DNA of 64,000 nt from Carettochelys insculpta (GCF_033958435.1 NC_134137.1:225287501-225351500), one strand, 5' to 3'; counted from the first letter of the stretch, positions 1-11,400 are shown. Notes: generated by a model from the letters alone, not told the origin. Translations and numbers: made by a program.

Positions 1-1556
1 CTATGGAACAGGGAGTCTGAAGGTGCTGAAATAAGAACCCTGGGTCTGTGTTACACCCTTCACTCCAAGAGGGGAGAGAGAGCAGTATCTACTCTAGAGG
101 AGGAGCTGAAGGAGGGGGCTGGCCGGCCGGCCCACCACAGGATAAAAGCTATATTTTCAAAACGTGTAGCTAACACCTGCTATAAGGGTGACTAGTTGAA
201 CTGCAGCACATTAGCACTTCACAGTGAATCCTACAGGAAGCCTGGGGCTCACATCAGCCAGCAAAGGTGATGTAACATACATCTTCTCCTTTCCACATTA
301 CAGCTTTAAATTGATGTGGCAGCAATGGGGACTTGGCCTTGCACCCCTCCAAATGGCCACTTCTTTGGTCTCACAATGACCATTCCTACCTGGCAACTTC
401 TCCTGACCCTCTCAGGGTCTTCTGTGGCTCTGCCTTTTGGCCAGGACAAATAACAGTTCGCTCCCTTTCCGGGGAAGTGAAAGGGACAGCTTAAAGTTCA
501 CAAGCTATCTCCAAGCATACAATTCTCCAGCCCCTCTCAGGGTTGACTGAAATCTCCTGCTTCCTGGACCCTGCAAATATTCTCTGGAATTGCCTTTTCT
601 CTAGCAGGATTCCCCCGTTACCAGGGACTCCAACAGTTTATCTATGAGGAGCTCTCTGCTCTGTATATAGACATATCTCAGGACTCTTTGTGGGTGACTC
701 AGCCTCATTCCTCTGGGGAGTTCCTTTCTGGGAAAAAGTGTTGTTCCTCTTTCCAGCTCTTCCTTTCTTCCTGCATTCTCAGCTCTGTTCAGGTAGTTTC
801 CTCCCTGTTGCATCATCACCACAGCTGCAGGTCCAGCTTTCCAATTAAGTCCCATTACACCAGCTGGAGGTCATCGATTAGTCCTTATATTGCCAGCTCA
901 CCAGTGATGTTGAGGGACAGCTGCTAAGTCACGGGCAAGGCTGAGCCCAGTTTGCTTCCAAGGGCCAGCCAGTCCATGACATGTTTTAAAAATACACCTT
1001 TTTCCCTAGTCTCTGCAGTTCAGAGCCTCCAGTGTAAAGCCATGCCAGCTTTGTCACTGTCAGAGAGTGTTATGGTGCTGAATGGAGACTCTCAGTTAAC
1101 TCTGTTATTTGGTTTTTTCTTTATTTGTCACTTCCTGTAACTACAGTGAACCCCTTTTTTATCCCCTTCACAAAACCTGTCCCCAGCATTGGCAGTCAAC
1201 CTCTCACTCCTAAGGGTAGCTTCTTCAGGTCAGGTTTGAAAGACAGCACTAGCTGCCACCATTATGCCTTGGTAGCAGATGAATGTAAGCATTCAGTCTC
1301 CAGAGCAGAGCTGTCAGACCAGCACCTTTCACCACCATGAGTTTCATTTAGTGTTACTTAAAAATGCATACAGTTGAAAAGCAAAGTTCAGTTGCCTTCA
1401 TGCAAATGGAAATCATCCATTTTAAAAATCAGTACAAAAATTTATGGAAAAGCCTCAAGGGGGGTTAATTTTTTTTTTTAATGTTTTAAGTCAATTCAGC
1501 CTCACTGGCCAACTCACGCCTTGGCCTTTCTAGGGAATAGCAAGTTTTGTGATGTA
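1..1556. other. Unannotated intron-like DNA
   Basis: No convincing exon, RNA gene or repeat end was recognised. Open frames here are under 90 codons, lack splice context and show no family resemblance. The stretch is probably intronic or intergenic. Confidence 0.4.
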
Positions 1557-1560
1557 AATA

Positions 1561-1650
1561 CTTATGCTCCAAGTTATCTGTTATCTATAAGGTGCCACAG
1601 GACTGCTTGTTGTTTCTGAAGTTACAGACTAACTCAGCTACCTTTCTGAC
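1561..1650 (-). repeat. tRNA-type SINE fragment (chelonian type)
   Basis: Read on the minus strand, this is the head of the same SINE seen at 10417-10552: a 'tagctgagttagtctgtaac' type start, then 'cctgtggcacctta', then 'gagcataag'. The tail half is missing, so the copy is truncated and diverged. Confidence 0.7.
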
Positions 1651-2883
1651 GCTTACCTGTCTGTTGAGATTTGTGTAAGGCCAAAGGACCTCAGCAGGAG
1701 GGAGTGGACCTGGCACCTTAGGAGCTAAAGTCAGGTACTCTATTGCATGTGCTAAAAGCCAGCTGGGTCTCAGCTAAGGCTGTAGAGCAGAGACTTCTCT
1801 CTCCCTTGCTAGTGGTCTCAGTGCTTCTGGGGTTACCTTAGGTTGGGGACTGATACTTCCCTTCATCCAGACCAGGCTCTTTTGTATTGATAGTCGCTCA
1901 GGATTAAGCCCATCTCTATCAAGGCTTAACAGCTAAGCTACAGCCCCCTTTCCCTTACAAATCAGATTTTGAACCAGAACTTTCACAGACCATGGACGTC
2001 TCTATGGTAACGCGGTAAGAACATCTTATTCAATCTAACAGCTTTATCTGCATGTTTGAAAGCACCGTCAGACATGGAAAGTTCAGACCAGCCAATTCTA
2101 AAACTGCGCTGGAAAATGAATGACACAATATCAACATCTAGAGCGGAAAAGACAATGAATATTTCCAGTGGCAGTACGGTTACTATATGGGAAATGAGCG
2201 TGGAGAACTCAATGCAGAATACAGTACAGTGATTTCAACTTGAGTTCCGCAGATCCCTAGAGATCGGCAGACTGTGTCTAAGGGGGTCCATAAAAATTGA
2301 AAACAGGCTGAACAGAATTCAACTTTATGTATAGGCAGTAGATTTCCAAAGGAATCCACACGTCCATTGAAAAAATTTTGGAGTCTCTAAATGAAAGAAG
2401 GTTGTAACCACTGATCTAGCTCACCAGGTTTCATGCCACAAAATGAAGCACTTCAATGGGCATCTTTCCTGTCAGTCACAGAAGAAAGTTCAATGGCCGA
2501 ATAGTCCATGGAGACATGAGTCCTTTTTCATCCTCACGGATGGTCCCTCCAGAAGGGAATTACAGCACATTGAATGATAGCATAGCTGCTGTCTGCAGCG
2601 CATAGTGGCGTTGAATCTCCATGGTTCTTAATCTAACACCTTTTGCTAGATTTAAAATGTGCATTAAAAAAAAACCCACCACCAAGAAAAGAACAGGGGG
2701 AACAGGTATGTACTTCAATCCCCACATTGCCGTAGCAAGTGTGCTTATTTCAAATAACTGTTCCATTCCCATTATTTTAGAGTGAACTTTCCATGCTGAA
2801 CTTTTCCTTTGCTCTGTTTGACTGGAACTTGATGGGACTTTTGCTATTTTTAGATATTTGGGCTCTGGTATCTGGCAACTCTG
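1651..2883. other. Unannotated non-coding DNA
   Basis: No gene or repeat boundary was recognised. The longest frame nearby (162 codons, minus strand, 2560-3048) runs across the inserted MITE at 2887 and has no recognisable domain. Confidence 0.4.
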
Positions 2884-2886
2884 AAA

Positions 2887-3158
2887 GGTTATATCTACAC
2901 TAGAGAGTTTTGTAGACAAAACTGGGGTTTTGTAGACAATAGTCGTGGAGCGTCTACACACAAAATGCATTTTGTAGAAGAAACTGTTGACAAAAAGCTG
3001 TGTAGAGGTACCAGAGGGGGAGGGCTTTTTGTCAGCACAAAGGATCAAAAGATCAATTCCCTTTTATGTCTAGACAGGATCTGCTGACAGAAGTTTTGTC
3101 AGAGCATCTCTTCTGACATTAACTTCTGTAGACAGATGCTTCTAATGTAGACATAGCC
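2887..3158. mobile_element. 272-bp Harbinger-like MITE, TSD AAA
   Basis: The left end reads GGTTATATCTACACTAG and the right end, reverse complemented, GGCTATGTCTACATTAG. The 3-bp direct repeat AAA flanks both ends (2884-2886, 3159-3161). The interior is rich in 'TTTTGTAGACAAAA' and 'TGTTGACA' motifs, also found in the elements at 14028 and 48000. No coding capacity. Confidence 0.8.
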
Positions 3159-3452
3159 AAAGAGTTTTACTGAGGTCAGTCAATTGGAGCACGGAAGTTT
3201 AGGAGGAGAGAACTGGCCTTTGGGGTGTTCAGACAGCATGATCACAACTTCTGCTTCCAGATGCTATTGCCTTCACCAAGGGTGCCTTCCTTTTAGGACT
3301 TCAGTGTCTGCTTTTTCTGAAGCTTATAGTTCAGATTCCTCTGCAGAGCTAGAGCACAAGTGATGGCCAGGAAAGACTTTCCGTGTAAAAACTTGCTGCC
3401 CTCAGAAGAGGAGAAGCAGTAGCATCCTAGCCTCAGAGTATGATCAGCCAAT

Positions 3453-4030
3453 GGCTATGTCTACACTAGCCCCAAACTTCGAAATGGCCATGTAAATCAC
3501 CCCCCGGTGCATCTACACAGCTTTTTGTCAACAGTTTCTGTTTACAAAATGCATTTTGTGTGTAGACGCTCCACAGCTATTGTCTACAAAACCCCAGTTT
3601 TGTCTACAAAACTCTCTAGTGTAGATATAAACTTTACGTGGTTTGCCTGTAAATGGCCATTTCGAAGTTTACTAATGAAGCGCTGAAATACATATTCAGC
3701 GCCTCATTAGCATGTGGGCGGCCGCGGCACTTCGAAATTGACGCGGCTCACCGCCGCGCAGCTCATCCCGTCAGGGCTCCTTTTCGAAAGGACCCCGCCT
3801 ACTTTGAAGTCCCCTTATTCCTATAAGCAGATGGGAATAAGGGGACTTTGAAGTAGGCGGGGTCCTTCTGAAAAGGAGCCCCGTCAGGACGAGCCCCGTC
3901 AATTTCGAAGCGCTGCGGCCGCCCGCATGCTAATGAGGCGGTGAATATGTATTTCATCGCTTCATTAGTAAACTTCGAAATGGCCATGTAAATGGCCATT
4001 TTGAAGTTTTTGGCTAGTGTAGACACGGCC
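3453..4030. mobile_element. Harbinger-like MITE with long inverted arms, TSD AAT
   Basis: The ends read GGCTATGTCTACACTAG and, inverted, GGCCGTGTCTACACTAG, flanked by AAT (3450-3452, 4031-4033). The two arms mirror each other over more than 200 bp ('CTTCGAAATGGCCATGTAAA', 'AATAAGGGGACTT', 'GGACCCCGCC'), so the element can fold into a near-complete hairpin centred near 3828. The left arm is interrupted by a second MITE (about 3500-3633). Confidence 0.85.
3500..3633 (-). mobile_element. MITE fragment nested inside the 3453-4030 element
   Basis: This segment is the reverse complement of roughly the first 125 bp of the element at 2887-3158. Both contain 'CAAAATGCATTTTGTG', 'GTAGACGCTCCAC' and an end reading CTCTAGTGTAGATATA. 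It interrupts the arm 'AAATGGCCAT' of the host element and accounts for the length difference between the two arms. Confidence 0.7.
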
Positions 4031-4289
4031 AATGAGAGTTTGTTCTGATTAGGGAACATATATAACTGGATATCAGGCTGAAAATCTATGAGGGAGCAGT
4101 TTCTTTACAACCAGTTGGAGCTCTACATTTTGTTCATGTAGATTCAATGAAATGCTATTAAATCAGCCACTGAGTAATAAATTCACTGGTTTCTTAGACT
4201 GTAAGCTCTTTGAGCCTAGGATTGTGTCTTCCTATAAGTTTTTACAAAGCATAGCAAATGGAACCCTGATCAGCGCTAGGACCTATGGA

Positions 4290-4882
4290 TGTCTCTGTCA
4301 TGGGGCACAACTTTCACCATCACTCTGGGGCCTCCTCCTGGTCACTCTGGAGATTAGCACCTGAGCTCGATACACTCCCTGCCGTGGTTTGCCTGCCATC
4401 AATCAGTCTCTGTCTCTGGTCTGCAGCCCCTCTCTTGTGCCAGGAGCCACAGCATCCTCTTCACGACTCAGCCCTCCAGCCAGGCCACTCAATGTTCCTT
4501 CCCCGTCTTCTGGGGTATCAAAGTCCCTTGTCCCTTGGAGTGGTAGCATTCTTCCCTTTGACTGCCTTGGTGCCATTCCCTCTGTGGCTAGCAAGGGAAC
4601 CCAAACCCATTCTCTACTCTGGGTTCCAGTCCAGCAGCCCTCAGCTCAGCAGTTCTGGACTTTCCCATCTTAGTCCTGTCTAATCCTTCTCTGGGCTTCT
4701 TTCTACCACACCTGGTTCTCCTCCTTTCTCCAGTATATCATCTCCAAAATCCTCCTCTCTCTTCCCAAGGAGTGACTGCAGCTTGCTTTCCTGCAGCCTT
4801 CCCCAGCATCCCAAGCCAGCTACTTTGCATTATACAGGCCCTGCTGCTGTTTCTGCACAGGTGAACTTGCTTTCACTAAAGG
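4290..4882. repeat. Degenerate LTR-like repeat, first copy
   Basis: This C/T-rich block shares ordered similarity with 60455-60890: 'TCAGCCCTCC.GCCAGG.CACT', then a C/T-rich run, then 'TTCCAAAGTC/ATCAAAGTCCC'. It contains 'AAGGGAACCCAAACCCA', which I associate with a chelonian LTR family from memory. Ends are not defined and no coding region is attached. A MITE (4883-5154) follows directly. Long open frames on both strands are compositional. Confidence 0.45.
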
Positions 4883-5154
4883 CACTAGACCTACACTAGA
4901 CCTGAAAGTTGATCTTAGATATGCAATTTCAGCTGCAACAATTGCGAAACTGGAATGGATGTATCTAAGATTGATGTATCAGGCCATCCACACAGAGGGG
5001 ATAAACTCTCCCCACTCCTCATGAGAATGAAGCATAACAGGGTTGACTGCTGATCCCTGATGGTTCAGTTTAGCTCAGCCCCACTAGGCACTAAATCAAA
5101 ACCTGTAAGACTGACCCTAAGCGAGTGGATCTTCCAGTAAGTATATACGTACCC
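4883..5154. mobile_element. Diverged MITE related to 47408-47710
   Basis: It shares an ordered core with 47408-47710: 'TAGATATGCAATT..AGCT', 'GCAATTGC', 'CAGGCCATC..CACAGA', 'ACTCTCC', 'CTCATGA.AATGA', 'CTGC.GA.CCC'. Ends are approximate and no clean target duplication is visible, so this is an older insertion. Confidence 0.6.
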
Positions 5155-5159
5155 GTAGT

Positions 5160-5690
5160 TCCTTGCTTCCTGGCTCTTCATCCATGTGCAACCTGTGGAG
5201 TTCACTGGCTTGCCTGAACCGCTCAGATCCCTTCAGTTCTATGTTGGGAGGTGGCCCCATCACACAGTCACACAGATATTAAATAATAAATATTATTCTT
5301 GCTAAGTCACCTCAGAATTCTTAATTGTTATCTCAGACACAGCCACCAGCTGCCAACAAACTCCCCTAACATAGGAGAGATTGTCTTGTAAATGAATCAG
5401 TCAAAAGTTTCAAATAATTTTTTTCCTGGACAGTGGTCAAAAATGCTCTTTTTTTAACTGAATTTTTTTCATATGAAAATTACTGTTTAGTGTTCTTAAA
5501 TAAGAAATTTCTGAAAATATATTTTCCAAACATATTATTTTTTAAAAACTATACCACTAAGTAACCAGACTGAAAGATGAATTTTAAAAATATTTCTTGT
5601 TTCGCAAATGAAACTTTCTGATGAACAGTTACAATAAAAATTTTCTAAAAGACTGTGACTTTTTAAAAATAGTATTTGATCAGTTCCATT
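5160..5690. other. A/T-rich unannotated DNA
   Basis: Low-GC sequence with T and A runs around 5400-5690. No gene or repeat boundary was recognised. Confidence 0.4.
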
Positions 5691-5694
5691 GAGA

Positions 5695-5835
5695 CCTTGT
5701 CTACCCACAAAAGCTGCACCAGCTTAACTAAATTCACTTAAAAAGTGTGATTGAGTTAAATTAATATAATGTCTGGTATAGACATCCTTAAATCTGTTCA
5801 CAGGTGCCTTATAGTGTTACTTTAATTCAATAAAG
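5695..5835. repeat. Old MITE-like fragment
   Basis: Contains 'GAGACCTTGTCTACCCACA' at the left and 'GGTATAGACATCC' further in, resembling decayed GTCTAYAC ends, with 'CCAGCTTAACTAAA' inside. A similar block with 'CCAGTTTAACTAAACTGAT' lies at 15665-15815. No target duplication can be read. Confidence 0.35.
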
Positions 5836-5954
5836 AATTGATCTCAACCAAATCAAAGAGGGGTGTTTTTAAACCTACGTAAGATTCCTTACATTAGAGC
5901 ATTCCATCAACATAGTTAAATCAGTATCCTGCGTGTGTGTGGACGAGTGCTAAA

Positions 5955-6122
5955 TAACTTCCCTAGCCATGGGGTAATTTTCTTTATTGGACCAATTTCT
6001 GCCGGCAGAAGAGACAAGCTTTTGAGTTCCACAAAGCTCCTCAGCTCAGTCCAATAAAAAGATGCTACCCTGCCCACTTTGTCTCTCTCGTATCCTGGGA
6101 CCAACCCAGCTACAACACTGCT
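5955..6122 (-). repeat. SINE of the 'GTTGGTCCCAGGATA' family
   Basis: On the minus strand it starts GTTGTAGCTGGGTTGGTCCC, then 'AGGATACGAGAGAGACAAAG', 'TTTTATTGGACT', 'CAAAAGCTTGTCTCT' and 'TTGGTCCAATAAAGAAAATT'. A second copy in the opposite orientation lies at 30280-30440. The tRNA-like head suggests Pol III transcription. Identification is from memory. Confidence 0.65.
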
Positions 6123-6195
6123 TCCAGAACGGGGTCAGCAGAATTGCAGTGAAGAAGAGAAAGTTAACGCTATGGGGTACATAGGTTCTTGATTA

Positions 6196-6971
6196 GGGCG
6201 ACCATCCATCCAGTTCTGGCTGGGGCAGACCCGTACACCTAGTGCCAGGAAGCCCTCCCGATTTACTTTAACAAAACCGATAATTGTCCCTTATTCAGGC
6301 CCCCTGCTGAGCTGCTCTTTTCCCTGATCGGGGGCAGGGCTCCTGCCTGGTTCCTGGCTCCCCGCAGCTTGGGGGAGCCACACCGGTGCAGAGGCCGCCC
6401 CATTCCTGGCTCCCCGCAGCTTGGGTGAGCCGGGAGAAGCGCCAGCACAGCTGCAGCCTGGTTCCCAGCTCCCTGCAGCTCAGGGGAGCAGGGACATGCA
6501 GCAGCATGGCTGCCACCCTATTCCTGGCTCCCCGCAGCTCAGGGCAGCTGGGAGCCGTACTCCTTTCCAGCTCCCCATGGCCTGGGGAAGCTGGGAGCTT
6601 CACCAGAGGGGCTGCCGCCCCATTCCTGTTACCTCGAGGCATGGGACAGCTGGGAGATGCAGGTGCCCCAACAGCCCAGGAGCACCCAACCCCTCCGCAG
6701 GGTGGCAGCCCCCCACAGGACAGCCACTGCTGGAGCCAGGGAGCATCCCTGCAGGGTGACAGTTCTGTTCTCAAAGCCCAGTGGTGTGGGGCAGCCAGCG
6801 AATCCCCCACTTTCTGCAGAGTAAACACCCCTGCAACTGGGAAGCTCCCTCGTGGGGGGAGCAGCCCTGTTCTGGTGGCCCTGGCATGGGTCAGCCAAGG
6901 AGCTGCCCTTGCTGGGCAGCTGCAGCCGAGGATCTGCCCCCCACCCCCCAGAAATATGGTCACCCTACTCT
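6196..6971. mobile_element. GC-rich non-autonomous DNA transposon with internal minisatellite
   Basis: The ends form an inverted pair: GGGCGACCAT at the left and ATGGTCACCC at the right. Between about 6350 and 6640 the unit 'TTCCTGGCTCCCCGCAGCT' recurs about every 52-60 bp, making a degenerate minisatellite. Related left-end fragments with GGGTGACCAT occur at 34678 and possibly 35757. The 222- to 237-codon frames on both strands are compositional products of this repeat. Confidence 0.55.
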
Positions 6972-7683
6972 TGATTCTGCTAAGACTTTGGGTGAAACAC
7001 GAGGTTTGTGGTCTAAAGTTCTACCTACCTTCTCTCCACTGGGGTGCAGCTCTTTATCCTGTTTTCCAACATCAGCACTCCCTCCCCCGCAACTCGTAAT
7101 TTAACATGGCACAAACTCCTTCTTCTAAGGATGGGAATGTGGACGCATGGTTCCAGTAGATATGCTACAGCATATAACAGGGAGATATGACCTCCATGAA
7201 TGGACCCTTCCAGAGCCAGCTACTTCTGAGCTAACTCAGAGAGCAGTTTGGTGTCTCTAGGTGGGTATCATCAATGAAGTACCAAACATGGTTTTCAATA
7301 AGTATCTCATAAAATAAAACTTTGTCACGGGAAAGAGACCATTAGCCTGATGTCAGCCTCACTTGGCAGAGTCCAGACTGAGAGACCAGGCTCTGCCTTA
7401 GTCAGACACATCTTTGCTTCATGATGCTCTCTCTCCCTCCCTGTTTCTTACCTACTTTTTGCTTTAGTCAGATCACACCGCTGCATGCAGAATCAGGCAG
7501 AAAGCTGCTGTGCATAGGATGTCAAAAATTAAGCTCCAAGACTTCACAGAGGGGTTGAATAGGTGCAGACATAATGAGTTAATGCCTGCCCTGGTTTGCT
7601 AGCTCTATATAGCAACCCTTTAAGGAGCCAGCAGTTCATTTACATGCAAAATAGCCTTCTGCATTCAGAATCAATCTGCACAG
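6972..7683. other. Unannotated non-coding DNA
   Basis: No gene or repeat boundary was recognised. Confidence 0.4.
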
Positions 7684-7935
7684 CCCTGCAAATCTGCAGA
7701 TATCCATTTTATACCTGTGGGTATCTGAATCCGCAGATGTGGATGCGGATAGCCATGCCTCATTTTTGAGGCTATGGATGTGGATGCTGATACAGATTTT
7801 GTATCTAGTACCCTGCAAATTTGCGGGTATCTGCTTCATATCCAGGAGTTTCTGCATCTGTGGATGTGGATGAGGATATCAGCAGATCGTTTTTGCAAAT
7901 GTGGATGTGGATACCAATTTCATATCCGCCTAGGG
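7684..7935 (+). repeat. Two-unit tandem repeat, about 127-bp period
   Basis: Unit one starts at 7684 (CCCTGCAAATCTGCAG) and unit two at 7811 (CCCTGCAAATTTGCGG). Both continue with 'TATC', 'GGATGTGGATG' and 'TATCCGC' motifs and end in 'GATTTTGTATC' or 'AATTTCATATCCGC'. The nested 6-bp theme GGATGT/GGATGC suggests origin by expansion of a hexanucleotide. Confidence 0.65.
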
Positions 7936-9415
7936 CTCTAGCAATCCAGACTGAAATGCAAGGGAAGCCAACAGGAAAACAAACACCTGACAGAGGCACA
8001 AAATCAGCCTGATTTATGCAGTGATACTTCCTAAGTATCTAACACGGGGAGCACAAGCTGTTCAGTGAACAGCCCACGCACCCAGAGGTGAAATATGGAG
8101 ATCCCAGTGGAGCCAGGCAAAAACTATACCTGCAAAGTGTTGCAGCTCAAAGTGTATCAGAAAGAGCTGCTGCAGGATGGCATCTAATTTGCTGAAGCAC
8201 CACCCTAGTTAGGGATGTTTGTTCATTTGCTCAGGGCAGTGTTTTTATAGGCTGGCTCTCTCGCTAATCCATATTACCATGATTCCAGATCAAGCTCACT
8301 AGGTGGAAGGAACTCGGGTATTTCTCATGGGCAAAACCATCAGTATCTGGAAAACCCAGTCACCCAAGGGGCATGGAGGGAATTTACTGTCTTCGGGAAC
8401 ATTCCTGGCTGCCCATCCTTGTGTTGCTCTCCTCACTGCTTTAAACCTGCTTCTCCCATTACTCAAAGGAGTTTACGTACCTAATTCTCTTTGGGCCGAG
8501 CCCTCCTGCTTCCCTAATGACCACGTCCAAGAGTCCAAGAGAAGATCATTATCTTCTGAGGAGTTGCACGAAGATCTTCTTATATCCTGCAAAGCCAGAG
8601 AAGGCACAAGGGAGTATACAGAGCTATGAAAAGTTGTGGGGGTGGGAAGGCAGAGGCACAAACCAAGATCTGAGGGAGTAACTGTCCCTCTTGTCCCATA
8701 GCAAAAGAGGCTCCTGCCTCTGAGCCCTGCACAGGTGGATTCATAGACTCTAAGGCACTTGGGTTCACAGGCAAAGCAATGCAAAAAATGCAACCCCACT
8801 GAACATTTGTTTTAAGCTTGCCACAACATTGTGAAAATGATTGGGGACAGCATAGGTGGCACATCCAGAATAGACGGGATAAAGGCTCTATTGGCGCTCG
8901 CTCAGGACAAGCTGCATGACTGACTTCCAGCCTCGCCATGCACAAGTAATGCGACCACCCAAACTTGCAAGCCCATCAACATGTTACATGCTCCCACCCA
9001 CTCACACAGGGGGATCACTTGAGCCACACGACAGCACAGTCCTGCCTGGAATGCAGCAAGCACTGAACAAGGCACGGCAGAGCTGGCTGGCATGGTAGAG
9101 CAGAGACAGACTATTCAGGTACAACTTTGTGTTGAAGTGTTTCGCGCCATCACTAGCACAGTGTTGAGGCTATGTCAAGAAGTGAAGGAGGGTACCGTAT
9201 CCAGCTGAAAATGCTGGGGGAAAATTTAGGAAATTGGCCCAAGATTAAGACTTGCAGAATGTGGGCAACTCCACCTGCCCAGGGCTGCTCATTCCATGCT
9301 GGGGCTTTGACTTAGCTGCAGCAGAGGGAAGGGCACCACTGTGACATGACACGCGCCTGTATTCACACCCTACACACCACTGTAATAATCTTGGTACGTA
9401 AATATGACTTATGAG
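7936..9415. other. Unannotated non-coding DNA
   Basis: No exon with recognisable splice context and no repeat end was found. Frames of about 108-121 codons overlap on both strands near 8300-8945 with no domain. Confidence 0.4.
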
Positions 9416-9975
9416 CAGAGTTCCCTCTAATTTCTGAGCTGTATGAGTTTTCCAATGGGCATCAACATGGAGGTAAGGTGTGATGTGGAGGAGATGTGGG
9501 GGGGGGAACATCTCCATATTGGTGGACGTAACAAAATTCATGAGGTGGGGATGGGACTGAGGGGCTCTGAGCATGGAAGGGACTTAAGCCTAGGGCAGAG
9601 AGTTGGGGTGTAGGACTGTGAAGGCTCTGGCTGGAGGTGCAGGCTCTAGGGTGTGGCTGGGGTTGAGGGGCTCAAGGCTGGGATAGAGGGTTGGGGTGCA
9701 AGGGCAGTAGCTGAGGATGCAGACTCTGGTGTGGGGCTGGGGATTTGGTGTGGAATTTGGAGGGTGGGAGGCTCCATATTTGGGGAGGGGCTCTGGTCTG
9801 GGAATTGAGGTAGAGGAGGGGGTACAGGATCTGGCCTGGGGGTGTGGGCTTTGGGGTAGGGCCAGGAATGAAGGTTTGCAGTACAGGAGAGAGCTCAGGG
9901 CTGGGGAGCTCAAGATGAGGCAGGGGTTGGGGTTTGGGTTTACCTGGATGGCTCCTTGCTGAAGATGGTGAGGAG
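9416..9975. repeat. G-rich interspersed repeat, first copy
   Basis: Starts near 'GAGTTCCCTCTAATTTC', contains a small inverted pair around 9460-9530 ('CATCAACATGGAGG' against 'CATCTCCATATTGGTG'), then a degenerate G-rich array of 'GGGTTGGGGTGCA' and 'CTCTGG.GTGGGGCTGGG' themes. A related G-rich block lies at 11401-11930. I suspect a non-autonomous hAT-like family, but ends cannot be fixed. Confidence 0.45.
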
Positions 9976-10245
9976 CAGTGCCCTCCCCCCAGCAGCTTCA
10001 GGGCTTGGGGAAAGCAATCTTTCTCTGCTGAAGCCGTGAGCCCCTGCACAGGGCTTAATGAGATGCCAGGCAGCTTAGCAGGAACTATGCTTTTCAGGTC
10101 TCATTGTAAAATTAATAACTTGCTGGTTACTGCTATCATGGTACCTGTGTGACAACATTATATGTAAAGTTATGAATTCCCCCATATGATGCTGATGGCG
10201 CATGTTCAAACCCGTGTAGCCACACTGAGGCAGGATTGGTCAAGC

Positions 10246-10380
10246 AGGTCTTAAACAACAACAAGAAGTCCTGTGGTACCTTATAGACTAACAGATATTT
10301 TGGAGCATATGTTTTTGTGGGCAAAGACCCACTTCGTCAGATGCATGAGTAGGTAGTCCAGAGGAGGGTTGAAATATACA
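10246..10380 (+). repeat. tRNA-type SINE, plus copy of an inverted pair
   Basis: Contains 'CAACAAGAAGTCCTGTGG', 'CCTTATAGACTAACAGATAT', 'TTGGAGCATA' and 'CCCACTTCGTCAGATGCATG'. The promoter-bearing head is degraded or missing. The reverse-orientation copy at 10417-10552 matches most of it. Confidence 0.75.
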
Positions 10381-10416
10381 GGCTCACGAAGAGGAAGGAG
10401 TCCCAGTCAAGAGGAA

Positions 10417-10552
10417 TACTCATGCATCTGATGAAGCGGGTCTTTGCCCATGAAAGCTTATGCTCCAAAATATCTGTTAGTCTATAAGGTGCTGCAGGAC
10501 TTCTTCTTGTTTTTGAAGATACAGATGAACTGGACTACCCCTCTGATACAGA
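10417..10552 (-). repeat. tRNA-type SINE, minus copy of an inverted pair
   Basis: On the minus strand it reads 'TAGTCCAGTTCATCTGTATC', 'AAGAAGTCCTGCAGCACC', 'TTATAGACTAACAGATAT', 'TTTGGAGCATAAGC' and 'CCCGCTTCATCAGATGCATG'. Together with 10246-10380 it forms a tail-to-tail palindrome separated by about 36 bp. Confidence 0.8.
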
Positions 10553-11400
10553 TCTTGAAAAGTGTGTTTACCTCATTTATAAATACGGTATATTATAAAC
10601 AGCTAGAGGGAGAAGAGAGAAGACAAGGTAAGTCCACATTTCAGTGAGCTGGTGAGAATAACCAACATGGAACCTCTTTCATCATTGGATGCCATCTTGA
10701 CTTCTCTACCCTTTGGATAAATTTTAATCAGGGGGAGTCCCCAGGAAAATGCATTTCAAAGGGCAACTGGACAATAAAAGTGAGGTGCAAACCCTCGCTT
10801 ATCAGCCTCTGTCCATCTTTCACTATTCCACCTACAAAGACCATAAATGGTTTCTTTTGAGTTTGAGAAGACGAAAGCTTGACCTGAAATTTGTCCAGCA
10901 ATGATACTGGGAACCTAAGTAAAGACTTTACCTTAAACTAAATCAAGTTTGCTAAATTTAGAATGCATTTTATCTTTACTTTCGTAAACAGTTCTGACTG
11001 TAAAGCTGAATTATTTGTACTGTACGCACTTAAAATTTCTCCCCTTGCAGTTAAATAAACTTGCTTTAGCCTTTAATTGAAACTTCCTTTCCTGGGAACT
11101 GCTTGGGGAATTCCATGTAAGGGAGCAGACGGCTGTGTTGGGCACTGCATCCAATATATCTGGACTGTCCAGAAAAGGGCTGAACAGTGCAGAATTCACG
11201 TTTTGAGGGGAAATCCAGGAATGGGAGTGTGTTGGAGTGACCCTGCAAGTAGTAACCAAGATCACTGGAAGGCAGAGTGTGGCTGGTGTTTGCTTAGAAG
11301 CTGCTGGAGTCAGAGGGCTGTGGTGGGGAAAAAATTTATCCGGAGCTATGGACCTACAGGAAAAAAAAAAATCAATTGCAGGCCACACACGGCATTGCTG

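Larger units (their letters stand above)
10147..11330 (+). repeat. ERV-type solo LTR, diverged and interrupted
   Basis: The segment 10975-11290 matches 31330-31680 in order: 'TTCTGACT.T', 'TTGTACT..C.CTTAAAA', 'CTC..C.TTG.AGTTAA.TAAA', 'TTGAA', 'CTG.GGAA.TTCCAT', then 'AGTAACCAAG' against 'AGTATAACCAAGG'. The AATAAA-type signal fits an LTR polyadenylation site. The proposed left end (TGTGACAACATTATATG, 10149) resembles 30897, and a SINE pair (10246-10552) would lie inside. No internal coding region is attached, so this reads as a decayed solo LTR. Boundaries are approximate. Confidence 0.45.

Noticed and set aside
6386..7099. 237-codon plus and 222-codon minus frames
   Set aside because: Both lie in the GC-rich minisatellite of a DNA transposon and only reflect the repeated unit.
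7684..7935. CRISPR-like or regulatory array
   Set aside because: Only two 127-bp units with degenerate internal hexamers in vertebrate DNA. No repeat-spacer structure.
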